Below are positions 1 through 7,277 of a stretch of DNA of 24,043 bases, in pieces. The position numbers and the translations under genes are program-made. The stretch lies in NCBI RefSeq assembly GCF_042654245.1, contig NZ_JBHSGI010000025.1, forward strand, positions 1-24,043. The letters are read 5' to 3'. The notes beneath the pieces were generated by a model that was not told where the DNA came from, made no database searches, and saw nothing but the letters and a program-made list of their open reading frames with translations. Position 1 is the stretch's first letter; each line of letters begins with the position of its first letter. This DNA comes from Seohaeicola_A nanhaiensis (GTDB taxonomy: Bacteria; Pseudomonadota; Alphaproteobacteria; Rhodobacterales; Rhodobacteraceae).

Positions 1-66
1 CGCTTCGCCATCCGCGAAGGCGGCCGCACCGTCGGTTCGGGCGTCGTCGCCAAGATCGTCAAGTAA
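1..66 (+). CDS. tuf: Elongation factor Tu, C-terminal end (partial, 5' truncated by the window)
   Basis: Reading from base 1 gives 21 residues, RFAIREGGRTVGSGVVAKIV plus K, then TAA. This is the invariant end of bacterial EF-Tu domain 3 (FAIREGGRTVGAGVV). EF-Tu delivers aminoacyl-tRNA to the ribosomal A site as a GTP complex. The rest of the gene lies upstream of the window. A second tuf gene begins at 23977, so this genome carries two copies bracketing the whole rpo/rpl block, as is usual in proteobacteria. A perfect intrinsic terminator follows 37 bases later, so this copy probably ends its own transcription unit. Confidence 0.95.
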   Translation, partial: RFAIREGGRTVGSGVVAKIVK

Positions 67-103
67 GAGTCGATGCCGCTCTGGCGGCGCACATGGTATC
101 AGG

Positions 104-135
104 CGGCGCACGGGAAACCGTGCGCCGTTTTTGTT
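104..135 (+). terminator. Intrinsic terminator of the upstream tuf gene
   Basis: A perfect 10-bp stem (CGGCGCACGG / CCGTGCGCCG) closes a GAAA tetraloop and is followed directly by TTTTTGTT. It lies 37 nt after the tuf stop codon and also argues against any start codon upstream of it for the next gene. Confidence 0.92.
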
Positions 136-269
136 GGGACGTTGGAAATACATCGCGACGCGGTGCATCCCTGCCCCCATTCGCGAATTTCTTTCGCCGC
201 GCCGACAGTCCTATCTTTCAGTGCGTTGCGCTCTGGAATTGGCCGGCTTTCCGGGGCAGAGTGTCAGCC

Positions 270-1673
270 ATGAGCATTGAAATTTCGGATGTTTCGAGAC
301 TCTCGTCCCGGGCCGATGCCCCCTGTGCGGTGCCGGGTTCGGCGTTTTTCCTGCGCTCCACGCGAAGGCATTTGCTTCCAGCCGCGAAAATCGCCGTCCT
401 GGTTCTCCTCACCGCGCCGGTGCAGGCAAAGCCACCGTTGCCGGATTCGCAGCAGTCGCCTGCCAGTACCTGCATCGCCTTCAAGACCAGCTATCTGCGC
501 CTTGTCGACATCTGCCGCGAGGCGCTCGATGCGCAGGGGGCGAGTCACAGCCAGCGGATCGACATGCTGGATTCGCTGGGGTGGGCGCTCTACGGGCTGG
601 ATCGCGATGATGAGGCGCGGGCGACCTTCGAGCGGATCCTGACACTCGATCCGGCGTCTGACGACGGTCACGCCGGGCTTGGCTGGCTCAGCTATGACGA
701 AGAGGATTACACAACCGCAGCGCGCCATTTCGAGGCGGCGCTGGCACGATCCCCCAACGCCCGCGTGCTTGCCGGTCTGAGCGCCAGCCGGTTCTATGCG
801 ACCGAGATCGATGCCGATGCGGCGGTCGAACTGCTCGATGCGGCGCTGGCCATCGACCCGGACTATCAATGGGCGTTGCGTCGCAAGGGCTGGATCCTTG
901 TCGACGCGGAAGAGTGGAAACCGGCCGAGACCGCGTTCCGCGCCGCGATCAAGCAGGATCCCAGCGACGCCAACGCGCAATATGGCCTCGCCTACCTCCT
1001 GTCCGAACAGGACCGCTGGAAGGAAGCGCTTGGTCCGATCAACAGGGCGGTGGAGGAAGAACCGGAATCGGCTCACGCGCTGTCGCGACGTTCGTTGATC
1101 CACTATTATCTGGATCACCCCAAGATGGCCCTGAAAGATGCCGAAGCCGTCATCGAACTGAGGCCGGACTGGTCGGAAGGTTTTGTGCGAAAGGCGCGTG
1201 CGCTGGACGCCCTCGGGCAGCGGCAGGAGGCACTCGCCCTTTTGGCCGGGGCCGATTCCCGGATCGCGAACGACGATTTCCTGATCTACTGGCGTGCCAG
1301 CCTGCTGCTTGACGATGGCCAGCTCGAGCCGGCGATGGAGCAGATCGCGCGTAATGCCGACGGGCCGGATGCCGATTTTCACGACTATCTTCTGCAGGCC
1401 CGGATTGCCTTGCAGCTTGAGGATCGGAGGGTTGCGCGATCCGCTATCGACAGCGCGCTGTCGCTGCGCCCAAAGGACCGTTGGGCCTTGTTCTATGACG
1501 CGCAGGTGCTGGTGGCAGAACAAAGCTTCTTCAGTGCCGAGGCCAGCTTCGATGCGGCAGTCTCCGCAGGTCTGGCAAAGAGCAACCTGCCGGAATTTCT
1601 TCAGGCGCTGATCGGCAAAGGCCAGCTGGTACAGGCGATCCGGATGCGGGCACGGTATGCCCTGACGCCTTAG
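270..1673 (+). CDS. Secreted or periplasmic tetratricopeptide-repeat protein
   Basis: A 467-residue protein made almost wholly of TPR-like helical hairpins from about residue 95 to the end, roughly nine or ten units, with typical W/L-G-Y-A-F-A-P spacing (for example LGWALYGLDRDDEARATFER, then AALAIDPDYQWALRRKGWIL). TPRs act as protein-docking scaffolds; no enzyme domain is visible. Residues 35-53 form a hydrophobic run (LLPAAKIAVLVLLTAPVQA) that looks like a signal peptide with cleavage after VQA, preceded by a long basic n-region; a GTG at 330 would give a more normal n-region. The open frame extends back to 93, but that part overlaps the tuf terminator, so ATG 270 is preferred. Its SD is weak (GGGGCAG). 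The stop overlaps the stop of the convergent acyltransferase gene by 4 nt. The specific role is unknown. Confidence 0.8.
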   Translation: MSIEISDVSRLSSRADAPCAVPGSAFFLRSTRRHLLPAAKIAVLVLLTAPVQAKPPLPDSQQSPASTCIAFKTSYLRLVDICREALDAQGASHSQRIDMLDSLGWALYGLDRDDEARATFERILTLDPASDDGHAGLGWLSYDEEDYTTAARHFEAALARSPNARVLAGLSASRFYATEIDADAAVELLDAALAIDPDYQWALRRKGWILVDAEEWKPAETAFRAAIKQDPSDANAQYGLAYLLSEQDRWKEALGPINRAVEEEPESAHALSRRSLIHYYLDHPKMALKDAEAVIELRPDWSEGFVRKARALDALGQRQEALALLAGADSRIANDDFLIYWRASLLLDDGQLEPAMEQIARNADGPDADFHDYLLQARIALQLEDRRVARSAIDSALSLRPKDRWALFYDAQVLVAEQSFFSAEASFDAAVSAGLAKSNLPEFLQALIGKGQLVQAIRMRARYALTP

Positions 1674-2365
1674 CGCTGCTCCGGGTGGCGCCCCGCGGCG
1701 ATGTCGCTGGCGTCGGTGATGTCGTCCAGCGCGCGTTCCAGCCGCAGGCGCAGCTCTTCGGTGCCCGCCACATCCAGCCCGCGCGGCACCTCCTCGCTCC
1801 ACGGACGGCAGATGAGCACACCCTGCGTGAAGGGCAGGGGGAGCAGGAACCGGTCCCAGGATCCTGCACGCAGATATCGCCGCGCCGACCAGGAGAGAAC
1901 GAAGATTCGCTTGCCGGTGCTGCGCGCCCAGACCAGGGGAACGGTCGAGGCCACGCGGGCCGGCCCGCGCGGCCCGTCGACCGCAATTCCAATGGTATAG
2001 CCGTCGGCGATCCGTTTCAGCACCTCGCGCGACAGGGCGACGTGGCGCTTGTGGCTGGACATGGGCACCGTGTCGAATCCGAACCGGCCCAGAACACTGC
2101 CCACAAGCATGCCGGCGCGGGCGGAGGAGGTGAGAGAGCAAAACTTTCCCAGACCTGTATCAAACATCCAGGGCGCCATGATCAGCCGCTGATGCCAGAC
2201 GCAGAAGATGACCGGTTCGCCCCGGCGCAACTCGTCCTCCATGGCCTCAAAGCCGATGCGTTCCCAGCGCGACGTGGTATAGGCAAAGCGCACATATCCG
2301 GCGATCATCGCTTCCAAAGCCCGGTTGAGCCGGGGGCTGTCAGCTATTTTTCGTCTCAGACTCAC
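1670..2365 (-). CDS. DUF374 / lysophospholipid acyltransferase family protein
   Basis: A 231-residue protein with the DUF374 pattern of the LPLAT superfamily: an N-terminal FCVWHQRLIMAPW block (residues about 54-66), a central SSARAG segment, and the diagnostic VDGPRGP motif near residue 134. Family members are thought to acylate lipid A or phospholipid precursors at the inner membrane. The HX4D catalytic signature of classical PlsC enzymes is not intact here (His is followed by QRLIM), which is usual for DUF374. The start is GTG (complement of 2363-2365) with AGAGG 9 nt upstream; no nearby ATG has a comparable site. Convergent with, and overlapping by 4 nt, the TPR gene; divergent from trnW. 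In related genomes such genes often neighbour kdtA or other envelope genes, which are not seen here. Confidence 0.85.
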   Translation of the reverse strand: MSLRRKIADSPRLNRALEAMIAGYVRFAYTTSRWERIGFEAMEDELRRGEPVIFCVWHQRLIMAPWMFDTGLGKFCSLTSSARAGMLVGSVLGRFGFDTVPMSSHKRHVALSREVLKRIADGYTIGIAVDGPRGPARVASTVPLVWARSTGKRIFVLSWSARRYLRAGSWDRFLLPLPFTQGVLICRPWSEEVPRGLDVAGTEELRLRLERALDDITDASDIAAGRHPEQR

Positions 2366-2455
2366 GCGGTTTTGCCTCTTTTCAGTTCATCCGGGGCCTT
2401 ACAGCCGGTTTCTTCAGCTGAGGCAAGCGTTCAGACCAATCCGGGAGATTCCCTC

Positions 2456-2484
2456 TTGCTCCCCGAGCGCCGCTGTCATAGAGG
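2456..2484 (+). promoter_or_regulatory. Candidate promoter for trnW-secE-nusG
   Basis: TTGCTC (2456-2461), a 17-nt spacer, then TAGAGG (2479-2484) directly upstream of the mature tRNA-Trp end at 2496, giving a very short tRNA leader. The -35 resembles the alphaproteobacterial CTTG-type element; the -10 is poor. Position, more than sequence, supports it. Confidence 0.4.
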
Positions 2485-2495
2485 AAGCGCGGCTT

Positions 2496-2571
2496 AGGGG
2501 TATAGCTCAGTTGGTAGAGCGACGGTCTCCAAAACCGTAGGTCGCGGGTTCGAACCCTGCTGCCCCTGCCA
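2496..2571 (+). tRNA. trnW: tRNA-Trp (anticodon CCA)
   Basis: A full cloverleaf: acceptor stem AGGGGTA/TGCCCCT (one T-G wobble), D arm GCTC/GAGC with the AGTTGGTA loop, anticodon stem ACGGT/ACCGT around CTCCAAA (anticodon CCA at 2529-2531), T arm GCGGG-TTCGAAC-CCTGC, G discriminator base and an encoded CCA tail. It decodes UGG. It lies 137 nt upstream of secE, the common alphaproteobacterial trnW-secE-nusG arrangement, and is probably processed from a shared transcript. Confidence 0.98.
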
Positions 2572-2708
2572 GTCAAGCCGAACCTCCCCCCGCGCCTTCA
2601 GATGTCCGGCCCTTGGTGCGCCGGGGTTACGGCCGTCGACCGGCCTTGAATGTATCGCCGCGTCAGTCTATGTGCGGCGGCAACAGCAATTCGAGAAGGG
2701 CCCGCATC

Positions 2709-2900
2709 ATGGCCACCAGCCCGTTCAAATTCGTCAACGAGGTTCGCAACGAGATCTCGAAGGTGGTCTGGCCCACCCGCCGCGAAGTCATGCTGACAAC
2801 GGTCATGGTTTTCGTGATGGCCGCTTTGACCGCCGTGTTTTTCGCCTTGGTCGATCTGGTCATTCAGTTCGGCCTTCGGGGCATTCTCGGCGCCTTCTGA
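2709..2900 (+). CDS. secE: Preprotein translocase subunit SecE
   Basis: A 63-residue protein with the SecE core: FVNEVRNEISKVVWPTRREV (amphipathic helix with the conserved VVWPTR), followed by one hydrophobic transmembrane helix (about residues 26-49) and a short tail. SecE clamps SecY in the inner-membrane translocon. It is the short single-TM form normal for alphaproteobacteria. The frame is open upstream to 2613, but the conserved sequence begins at ATG 2709, which has a GAGAAGGG ribosome-binding site. It precedes nusG, the near-universal pairing. Confidence 0.96.
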   Translation: MATSPFKFVNEVRNEISKVVWPTRREVMLTTVMVFVMAALTAVFFALVDLVIQFGLRGILGAF

Positions 2901-3115
2901 TGACCCGGCACCCGGACGGGCCTGGTGCCGTTCGGACTTGATCATTCTACCCGGGGCGTTTAGGCCAGCGGCTGTTTTCGGTCCTTGGCGTGCGGCGATT
3001 CGCGTTGCGCGCCGGTTTGGTATTCCGGGACGTCCGGGCCCTACAGGTCCGCCAGAGGAACAGAAACCGGCCCTCCCTCGGGGAGGCCCGTAAATAAGAT
3101 AGGACGGCACAGGCG

Positions 3116-3649
3116 ATGGCGAAACGGTGGTACTCGGTCAGCGTTCTTTCGAACTTCGAGAAGAAGATTGCCGAACAGATCCGGACTTCGGTGGCCGAAC
3201 AGAACCTCGGCGACGAAATCGACGAAGTGCTGGTGCCGACGGAAGAGGTCATCGAAATCCGTCGCGGCAAGAAGGTCACCACTGAACGCCGGTTCATGCC
3301 GGGCTATGTGCTCGTCCACATGGAGATGAGCGACAAGGGGTATCACCTGATCAACTCGATCAATCGTGTCACGGGTTTCCTCGGTCCCCAGGGCCGGCCG
3401 ATGCCGATGCGGGACGCCGAAGTGAATGCAATCCTTAACCGTGTCCAGGAAGGCGAGGATCAGCCGCGCACGCTGATCCGTTTCGAGATCGGCGAGAAGG
3501 TCAAGGTGAACGACGGCCCGTTCGAGGATTTCGACGGCATGGTCGAAGAGGTCGACGAGGAAAACGAGCGCCTCAAAGTGACCGTCTCGATCTTCGGCCG
3601 CGAGACTCCGGTCGAACTGGAGTTCGCCCAGGTTTCAAAACAGGGCTGA
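3116..3649 (+). CDS. nusG: Transcription termination/antitermination protein NusG
   Basis: A 177-residue protein with an N-terminal NGN domain (about 3-110, starting KRWYSVSVLSNFEKKIAE and including RRFMPGYVLVHM) and a C-terminal KOW domain (about 125-175, IGEKVKVNDGPFEDFDGMV). The NGN domain binds the RNA polymerase clamp and suppresses pausing; KOW contacts Rho or S10, coupling transcription to translation. Length is normal for the family. Start ATG 3116 has AGGA about 12 nt upstream. It lies 215 nt after secE, a spacer with a bulged hairpin (about 3069-3090) but no T-run. The next gene starts 1 nt after its stop. Confidence 0.97.
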   Translation: MAKRWYSVSVLSNFEKKIAEQIRTSVAEQNLGDEIDEVLVPTEEVIEIRRGKKVTTERRFMPGYVLVHMEMSDKGYHLINSINRVTGFLGPQGRPMPMRDAEVNAILNRVQEGEDQPRTLIRFEIGEKVKVNDGPFEDFDGMVEEVDEENERLKVTVSIFGRETPVELEFAQVSKQG

Positions 3650-3650
3650 C

Positions 3651-4238
3651 ATGGGCACCGCCGATCCTCGTATCGAGCGGTATCTCTCCAAGGGTCGGCC
3701 GTGGCGTGACGAGATGGTCGCGCTTCGGGAAATCCTCCTCTCTGAGGATCTGACCGAAACGCTGAAGTGGCGGTCACCCTGCTACCGGGCCCATGACGCG
3801 AATATCCTGATGATGGACGCTCTGAACGACGCGGCCTTCGTCTCGTTTTTCAAAGGCGTGCTTCTGGACGATCCCGAAGGGCTTTTGCAGGCGCCCGGTC
3901 CCAATTCCCGCTCGGCCCGATATTTCAGGTTCACGAGCCTCAAAGAAATCGCGACAGGTGAAAAGGCGCTGCGCGCCTTCATCCGCCACGCCATCGAGAA
4001 CGAACGCAAGGGTCTGAAAGTCGATCTGCCTGATGACGATTTCGAACTGCCCGACGAACTGTCCAAGGCGATGGCCGAAGACCCCGAACTGGCCGAAGCT
4101 TTTGACAATCTGACGCCGGGCCGCCGCAGGGGCTGGGTCATCCACATCTCGGGCGCGAAGCAATCCTCCACGCGTATCGCGCGCGTCGAAAAGGCCCGGC
4201 CGCTGATTATGGCGGGCAAGGGTCTGCACGACCATTAG
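3651..4238 (+). CDS. YdeI/OmpD-associated (DUF1801) family protein
   Basis: A 195-residue protein. Residues about 17-113 match the DUF1801 fold (EMVALREILLS..LTETLKWRSPCY; FVSFFKGVLLDDP). The C-terminal part (about 130-190) has the YdeI/OmpD-associated signature LTPGRRRGWVIHISGAKQ followed by STRIARVEKARPLIMAGKGL. The family is widespread but has no firmly established biochemical role; 'bacteriocin protection' annotations are inherited and should not be taken literally. Its ATG lies 1 nt after the nusG stop and its weak SD (CAGGG) lies within nusG, so it is probably translationally coupled to NusG. It separates nusG from rplK, which are normally adjacent. Confidence 0.85.
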   Translation: MGTADPRIERYLSKGRPWRDEMVALREILLSEDLTETLKWRSPCYRAHDANILMMDALNDAAFVSFFKGVLLDDPEGLLQAPGPNSRSARYFRFTSLKEIATGEKALRAFIRHAIENERKGLKVDLPDDDFELPDELSKAMAEDPELAEAFDNLTPGRRRGWVIHISGAKQSSTRIARVEKARPLIMAGKGLHDH

Positions 4239-4350
4239 GCCTTGCACGCAGGTCGTGGCCGGTGTATGCGCCGCCCCTGTCGCACCTCGCGGCAATCCAT
4301 GTGGGAGGCGAGACCGCCGCGGCGGACGGACCGGACCACATCAACACACG

Positions 4351-4374
4351 GCCGAAGGGGCGCGCCCCGACGGC
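4351..4374 (+). promoter_or_regulatory. Stem-loop in the rplK leader, candidate L1 translational operator
   Basis: GCCG, then the self-complementary GGGGCGCGCCCC (4357-4368), then CGGC, with an AA/GA internal loop between the outer and inner stems. It lies 20 nt upstream of the rplK start. L1 is known to repress rplKA translation by binding a leader stem with an internal loop near rplK. The fit to the L1 consensus is not proven, and a 12-nt palindrome leaves little room for a loop. Confidence 0.3.
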
Positions 4375-4393
4375 GTTGAAAAGGAGAAGGCCA

Positions 4394-4819
4394 ATGGCCA
4401 AGAAACTCGTGGGCTCGCTGAAGCTCCAGGTGCCCGCAGGCAAGGCGAACCCGTCGCCGCCGGTCGGCCCGGCACTGGGTCAGCGCGGCATCAATATCAT
4501 GGAATTCTGCAAGGCGTTCAACGCCAAGACCGCAGACATGGAAGTCGGCGCGCCGTGCCCGACCGTCATCACCTATTACCAGGACAAGTCCTTCACGATC
4601 GATATCAAGACGCCCCCGGCGTCCTATTTCCTCAAGAAGGCAGCCGGTCTTCAGTCGGGTTCGAAAAAGCCGGGCCGCGACACCGCCGGCAGCGTCAGCG
4701 TCGCCCAGGTGCGCGAGATCGCCGAAGCGAAGATGAAGGACCTGAATGCCAACTCGGTCGAGGCGGCGATGCAGATCATCCTGGGCTCCGCCCGCTCCAT
4801 GGGCATCGAGGTGAAGTAA
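4394..4819 (+). CDS. rplK: 50S ribosomal protein L11
   Basis: A 141-residue protein with the L11 signature throughout: KLQVPAGKANPSPPVGPALG at the N-terminal domain and the C-terminal rRNA-binding domain with GSARSMGIEV. L11 binds 23S rRNA at the GTPase-associated centre and is needed for stringent-factor activation. The reading frame is open upstream to 4262, but ATG 4394 has an AAGGAG site 7 nt upstream and begins the conserved MAKK. The following rplA starts 1 nt after its stop, as in most bacteria. Confidence 0.98.
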   Translation: MAKKLVGSLKLQVPAGKANPSPPVGPALGQRGINIMEFCKAFNAKTADMEVGAPCPTVITYYQDKSFTIDIKTPPASYFLKKAAGLQSGSKKPGRDTAGSVSVAQVREIAEAKMKDLNANSVEAAMQIILGSARSMGIEVK

Positions 4820-4820
4820 G

Positions 4821-5519
4821 ATGGCAAAGCTTGGAAAACGTACCCGCGCTGCCCGTGAAAACTTCGAAGGCAAGGCCGCGCTGACGGTTGAAGACGCCGT
4901 GAAGCTGGTCAAGTCCAACGCCTCGGCCAAGTTCGATGAAACCGTCGAACTGGCAGTGAACCTGGGCGTCGACCCGCGTCACGCCGACCAGATGGTCCGC
5001 GGCGTCGTCGGCCTGCCCAACGGCACCGGCAAAACCGTGCGCGTCGCCGTCTTCGCCCGTGGCGCGAAAGCCGATGAGGCCACCGCAGCCGGCGCCGACA
5101 TCGTTGGTGCCGAGGACCTGATGGAAACCATCCAGGGCGGAAAGATCGAATTCGACCGCTGCATCGCGACCCCGGACATGATGCCGATCGTCGGTCGTCT
5201 GGGTAAAATCCTCGGCCCCCGCAATCTGATGCCGAACCCGAAGGTCGGCACGGTGACGATGGACGTCGGCAATGCCGTGAAGGCTGCCAAGGGCGGTGAA
5301 GTGCAGTTCAAGGTCGAGAAGGCCGGGATCGTGCACGGCGGTGTCGGCAAGGCTTCGTTCGACGAGAAGGCGCTGGCCGAGAACATCCGCGCCTTCGTTG
5401 GCGCCGTGGCCCGCGCCAAGCCGGCCGGAGCTAAGGGCACCTACCTGAAGAAGGTGTCGATCAGCTCCACCATGGGTCCGGGCGTCAGCATCGACGTGGC
5501 GAGCGCCTCTGCCGAATAA
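4821..5519 (+). CDS. rplA: 50S ribosomal protein L1
   Basis: A 232-residue protein with L1 features: MAKLGKRTRAARENF start, the NLGVDPRHADQMVRG block, LGPRNLMPNPKVGTVT in the middle and the SSTMGPGV signature near the C-terminus. L1 forms the mobile stalk at the E site and autoregulates the rplKA message. The start lies 1 nt after the rplK stop, with a GAGGTG site inside the end of rplK, so translation is coupled. A strong intrinsic terminator follows, so rplKA ends transcription here and does not run into rplJL. Confidence 0.98.
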   Translation: MAKLGKRTRAARENFEGKAALTVEDAVKLVKSNASAKFDETVELAVNLGVDPRHADQMVRGVVGLPNGTGKTVRVAVFARGAKADEATAAGADIVGAEDLMETIQGGKIEFDRCIATPDMMPIVGRLGKILGPRNLMPNPKVGTVTMDVGNAVKAAKGGEVQFKVEKAGIVHGGVGKASFDEKALAENIRAFVGAVARAKPAGAKGTYLKKVSISSTMGPGVSIDVASASAE

Positions 5520-5543
5520 TTCCGGTTTCGACCGGTCTGCATA

Positions 5544-5569
5544 GGGCGGAGCTTTGGCTCCGCCCTTTT
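5544..5569 (+). terminator. Intrinsic terminator after rplA
   Basis: A perfect 9-bp stem GGGCGGAGC/GCTCCGCCC with loop TTTG, then TTTT, 24 nt after the rplA stop. It also lies just beyond the end of the convergent YkgJ-type gene, but on the minus strand no T-run follows, so it is probably one-directional. Confidence 0.9.
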
Positions 5570-5582
5570 GCATGTAAAGGGC

Positions 5583-6332
5583 TCAGATCGAATCGGCGAA
5601 GTCCTCGCAGGTGAGGCGCAACTCGCGCGGGGCGTGACGGGCGGCGGCCAGCGCGGCCTCGGCCGTGACCCCGTCGGACGCGGCGCGGGCGAGGGCCTCG
5701 AGGCTGTAGGTCGCAAGCCTGCGTCGGCCCCGCAGGATATCGCGGGACAGGGCCAGCAGCGCGAGGTAGTCGACCTGGCTGCCGATTGTGCCCGAGCCTT
5801 CGGCATCGCCGCCTTCGGCGTTCTCGCGACAGGCCTCGGCGTCGGTCGAGATGAAGCTGCGGCAGATCATCGGCCGGGTGCCGTAGGCGCGGCAGTTGCG
5901 CGTCACCGGGTCGAGCGCCGCGCAGGCTTTGGGGTGCCAGCTCCGACCGTCGCGTTGGCCAGACAAGGGGGCGAGCGCCGAGTAAAGGCCGCGCGCCTCT
6001 GCCTCGGTGATCAGCCCACCATCGCCTTCGAGGAAGATGCAGCACCAGGCGCAGCCCGAGCGGCAAGCGATGTCGCGGACGAGGGCAGGGGAGGCGGTGG
6101 TGATCTCGTCGGTGATCTGATCGGCCAGCGCGCGGGCGGTGGCGCCGGAGGCGAGTGCGTCGGCGACCTCCTCGGGGGTGTGACCCGCCTGTTCGGCACG
6201 AGCGAGGTATCCGGCCAGCCGGGTGCGCGCACGGGCACTGATGACCGCACCAAAGGCCCAGACGCTGGCGCGGGCGAGGCGGGTGTTCAACAGGCGGAAC
6301 GTGACCGGCGCTGTGGAGGGCTCGAGGGGCAT
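5583..6332 (-). CDS. YkgJ-family cysteine-cluster protein
   Basis: A 249-residue protein from the ATG complementary to 6330-6332; the frame stays open to 6467 but that extension is low-complexity Arg/Ala/Pro. It holds the YkgJ/UPF0153-type cluster: Cys90-x3-Cys94-x2-Cys97-Cys98 (CRSGCAWCC), then Cys137, Cys147 in CRAYGTRPMICRSF, and Cys157. The cluster is thought to bind zinc or an Fe-S centre; the cellular role is unknown. No membrane segment is evident. It lies on the strand opposite all ribosomal genes around it, between rplA and rplJ, a position normally empty in other phyla. The ribosome-binding site is weak (GCGAGA). Confidence 0.82.
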   Translation of the reverse strand: MPLEPSTAPVTFRLLNTRLARASVWAFGAVISARARTRLAGYLARAEQAGHTPEEVADALASGATARALADQITDEITTASPALVRDIACRSGCAWCCIFLEGDGGLITEAEARGLYSALAPLSGQRDGRSWHPKACAALDPVTRNCRAYGTRPMICRSFISTDAEACRENAEGGDAEGSGTIGSQVDYLALLALSRDILRGRRRLATYSLEALARAASDGVTAEAALAAARHAPRELRLTCEDFADSI

Positions 6333-6603
6333 GGCTGGTCTCGCGGGCGAATGGCGGGCTGGCCGCCTTCTAGGAGATTGCGAGGCCGCTCGGCAATCTG
6401 CAACGGGACGTTCATGCCCCGCTCTGCTTTTGCTCTTCACAAGCCTGGCAAAACAGCCTAGAGACACCGCTCGTCAGGCAGGCCGGGATTCGGCCGGTCT
6501 GGCGTTTCGTCCGAGACGGCGGGTGGGCTTGCCCATAATTCCTGCCTGAGACGGGAAATGAACAATACTTTCCGGGGAGCAATCCTTCGGGCGTGATTGG
6601 GAA
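6333..6603. other. Gene-free region upstream of the rplJ leader
   Basis: About 270 nt between the divergent YkgJ-type gene and the rplJ leader structure. No credible protein is encoded; small frames crossing it are antisense or low-complexity. It must contain the rplJ promoter, because a terminator closes rplKA upstream, but I see no convincing -35/-10 pair. A short hairpin TGGGC-TT-GCCCA occurs at about 6525-6536. Confidence 0.5.
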
Positions 6604-6663
6604 GGACCCGTGCGGACCCGATGTCGGGCCACGCTTGGCCCGGCTGAAATGAGCCGGAGGGTC
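6604..6663 (+). ncRNA. Probable ribosomal protein L10 leader (rplJ autoregulatory leader)
   Basis: Directly upstream of rplJ, GGACCC (6604-6609) can pair with GGGTC (6659-6663), enclosing a CCCG-ATGT-CGGG hairpin (6617-6628) and a CCGGCT-GAAATG-AGCCGG hairpin (6640-6657). A multi-stem leader just before rplJ is where L10 (with L7/L12) is known to bind and repress its own translation. I inferred the structure by eye; a match to the L10 leader covariance model was not tested. Confidence 0.5.
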
Positions 6664-6689
6664 ACACCTCCATAACTTGGAGTAAGACT

Positions 6690-7205
6690 GTGGATAGAGC
6701 CCAGAAAGAGAAACTGGTCGAGGAACTCGGCCAGATCTTCGAAAGCTCTGGCGTTGTCGTGGTTGCCCACTACACCGGTTTGACAGTTGCTCAGATGCAG
6801 GACCTTCGCGCGCGCGCCCGCGCCGCGAACGGCTCCGTGCGTGTTGCCAAGAACAGGCTCGCCAAGATCGCCCTCGAGGGAAAACCCTGCGCTTCCATTG
6901 CAGATCTCCTGACGGGCATGACCGTTCTCACCTATTCCGAGGATCCTGTGGCTGCGGCCAAGGTTGCCGAGGACTTCGCCAAGGTTAACGACAAGTTCGT
7001 GATCCTGGGCGGGGCCATGGGTGCGAACGCTCTGGACCGTGACGGTATCACGGCCGTGTCGAAAATGCCGTCCCGCGAGGAGCTTATCGCTTCGATCGTT
7101 GGCTGCATCGGCGCGCCTGCCGCGAATATCGCCGGTGCCATTGGCGCCCCTGCTTCGAACATCGCGTCCATCTTGTCCACCATCGAAGACAAGGCGGCCG
7201 CCTGA
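6690..7205 (+). CDS. rplJ: 50S ribosomal protein L10
   Basis: A 171-residue protein with L10 features: MDRAQKEKLVEELGQIFESS start, YTGLTVAQMQDLRARAR, VRVAKNRLAK (23S rRNA-binding face) and an Ala/Gly-rich C-terminal helix that carries L7/L12 dimers. The start is GTG at 6690 with GGAG 7 nt upstream; the conserved family start coincides with it. L10 is the base of the ribosomal stalk. rplL follows after 72 nt, as expected for stoichiometric stalk synthesis. Confidence 0.97.
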   Translation: MDRAQKEKLVEELGQIFESSGVVVVAHYTGLTVAQMQDLRARARAANGSVRVAKNRLAKIALEGKPCASIADLLTGMTVLTYSEDPVAAAKVAEDFAKVNDKFVILGGAMGANALDRDGITAVSKMPSREELIASIVGCIGAPAANIAGAIGAPASNIASILSTIEDKAAA

Positions 7206-7277
7206 GCACTGCATGACCGGCCCGTGGACATCCCGCGTCGCTGGAACACACACCTGTAAACGGAAAGAGCTGATAAA

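Noticed and set aside
93..269. An upstream extension of the TPR protein to 93
   Set aside because: It would run through the perfect tuf terminator and lacks any signal-like or conserved sequence.
264..2141. A 625-codon minus-strand frame across the TPR gene and part of the acyltransferase gene
   Set aside because: Overlaps two better supported genes; the product is Arg/Gly-rich with no domain.
6525..6536. TGGGCTTGCCCA as another copy of the repeat family
   Set aside because: Only one short arm is present, without the CTAC/GTAG core or the partner arm.
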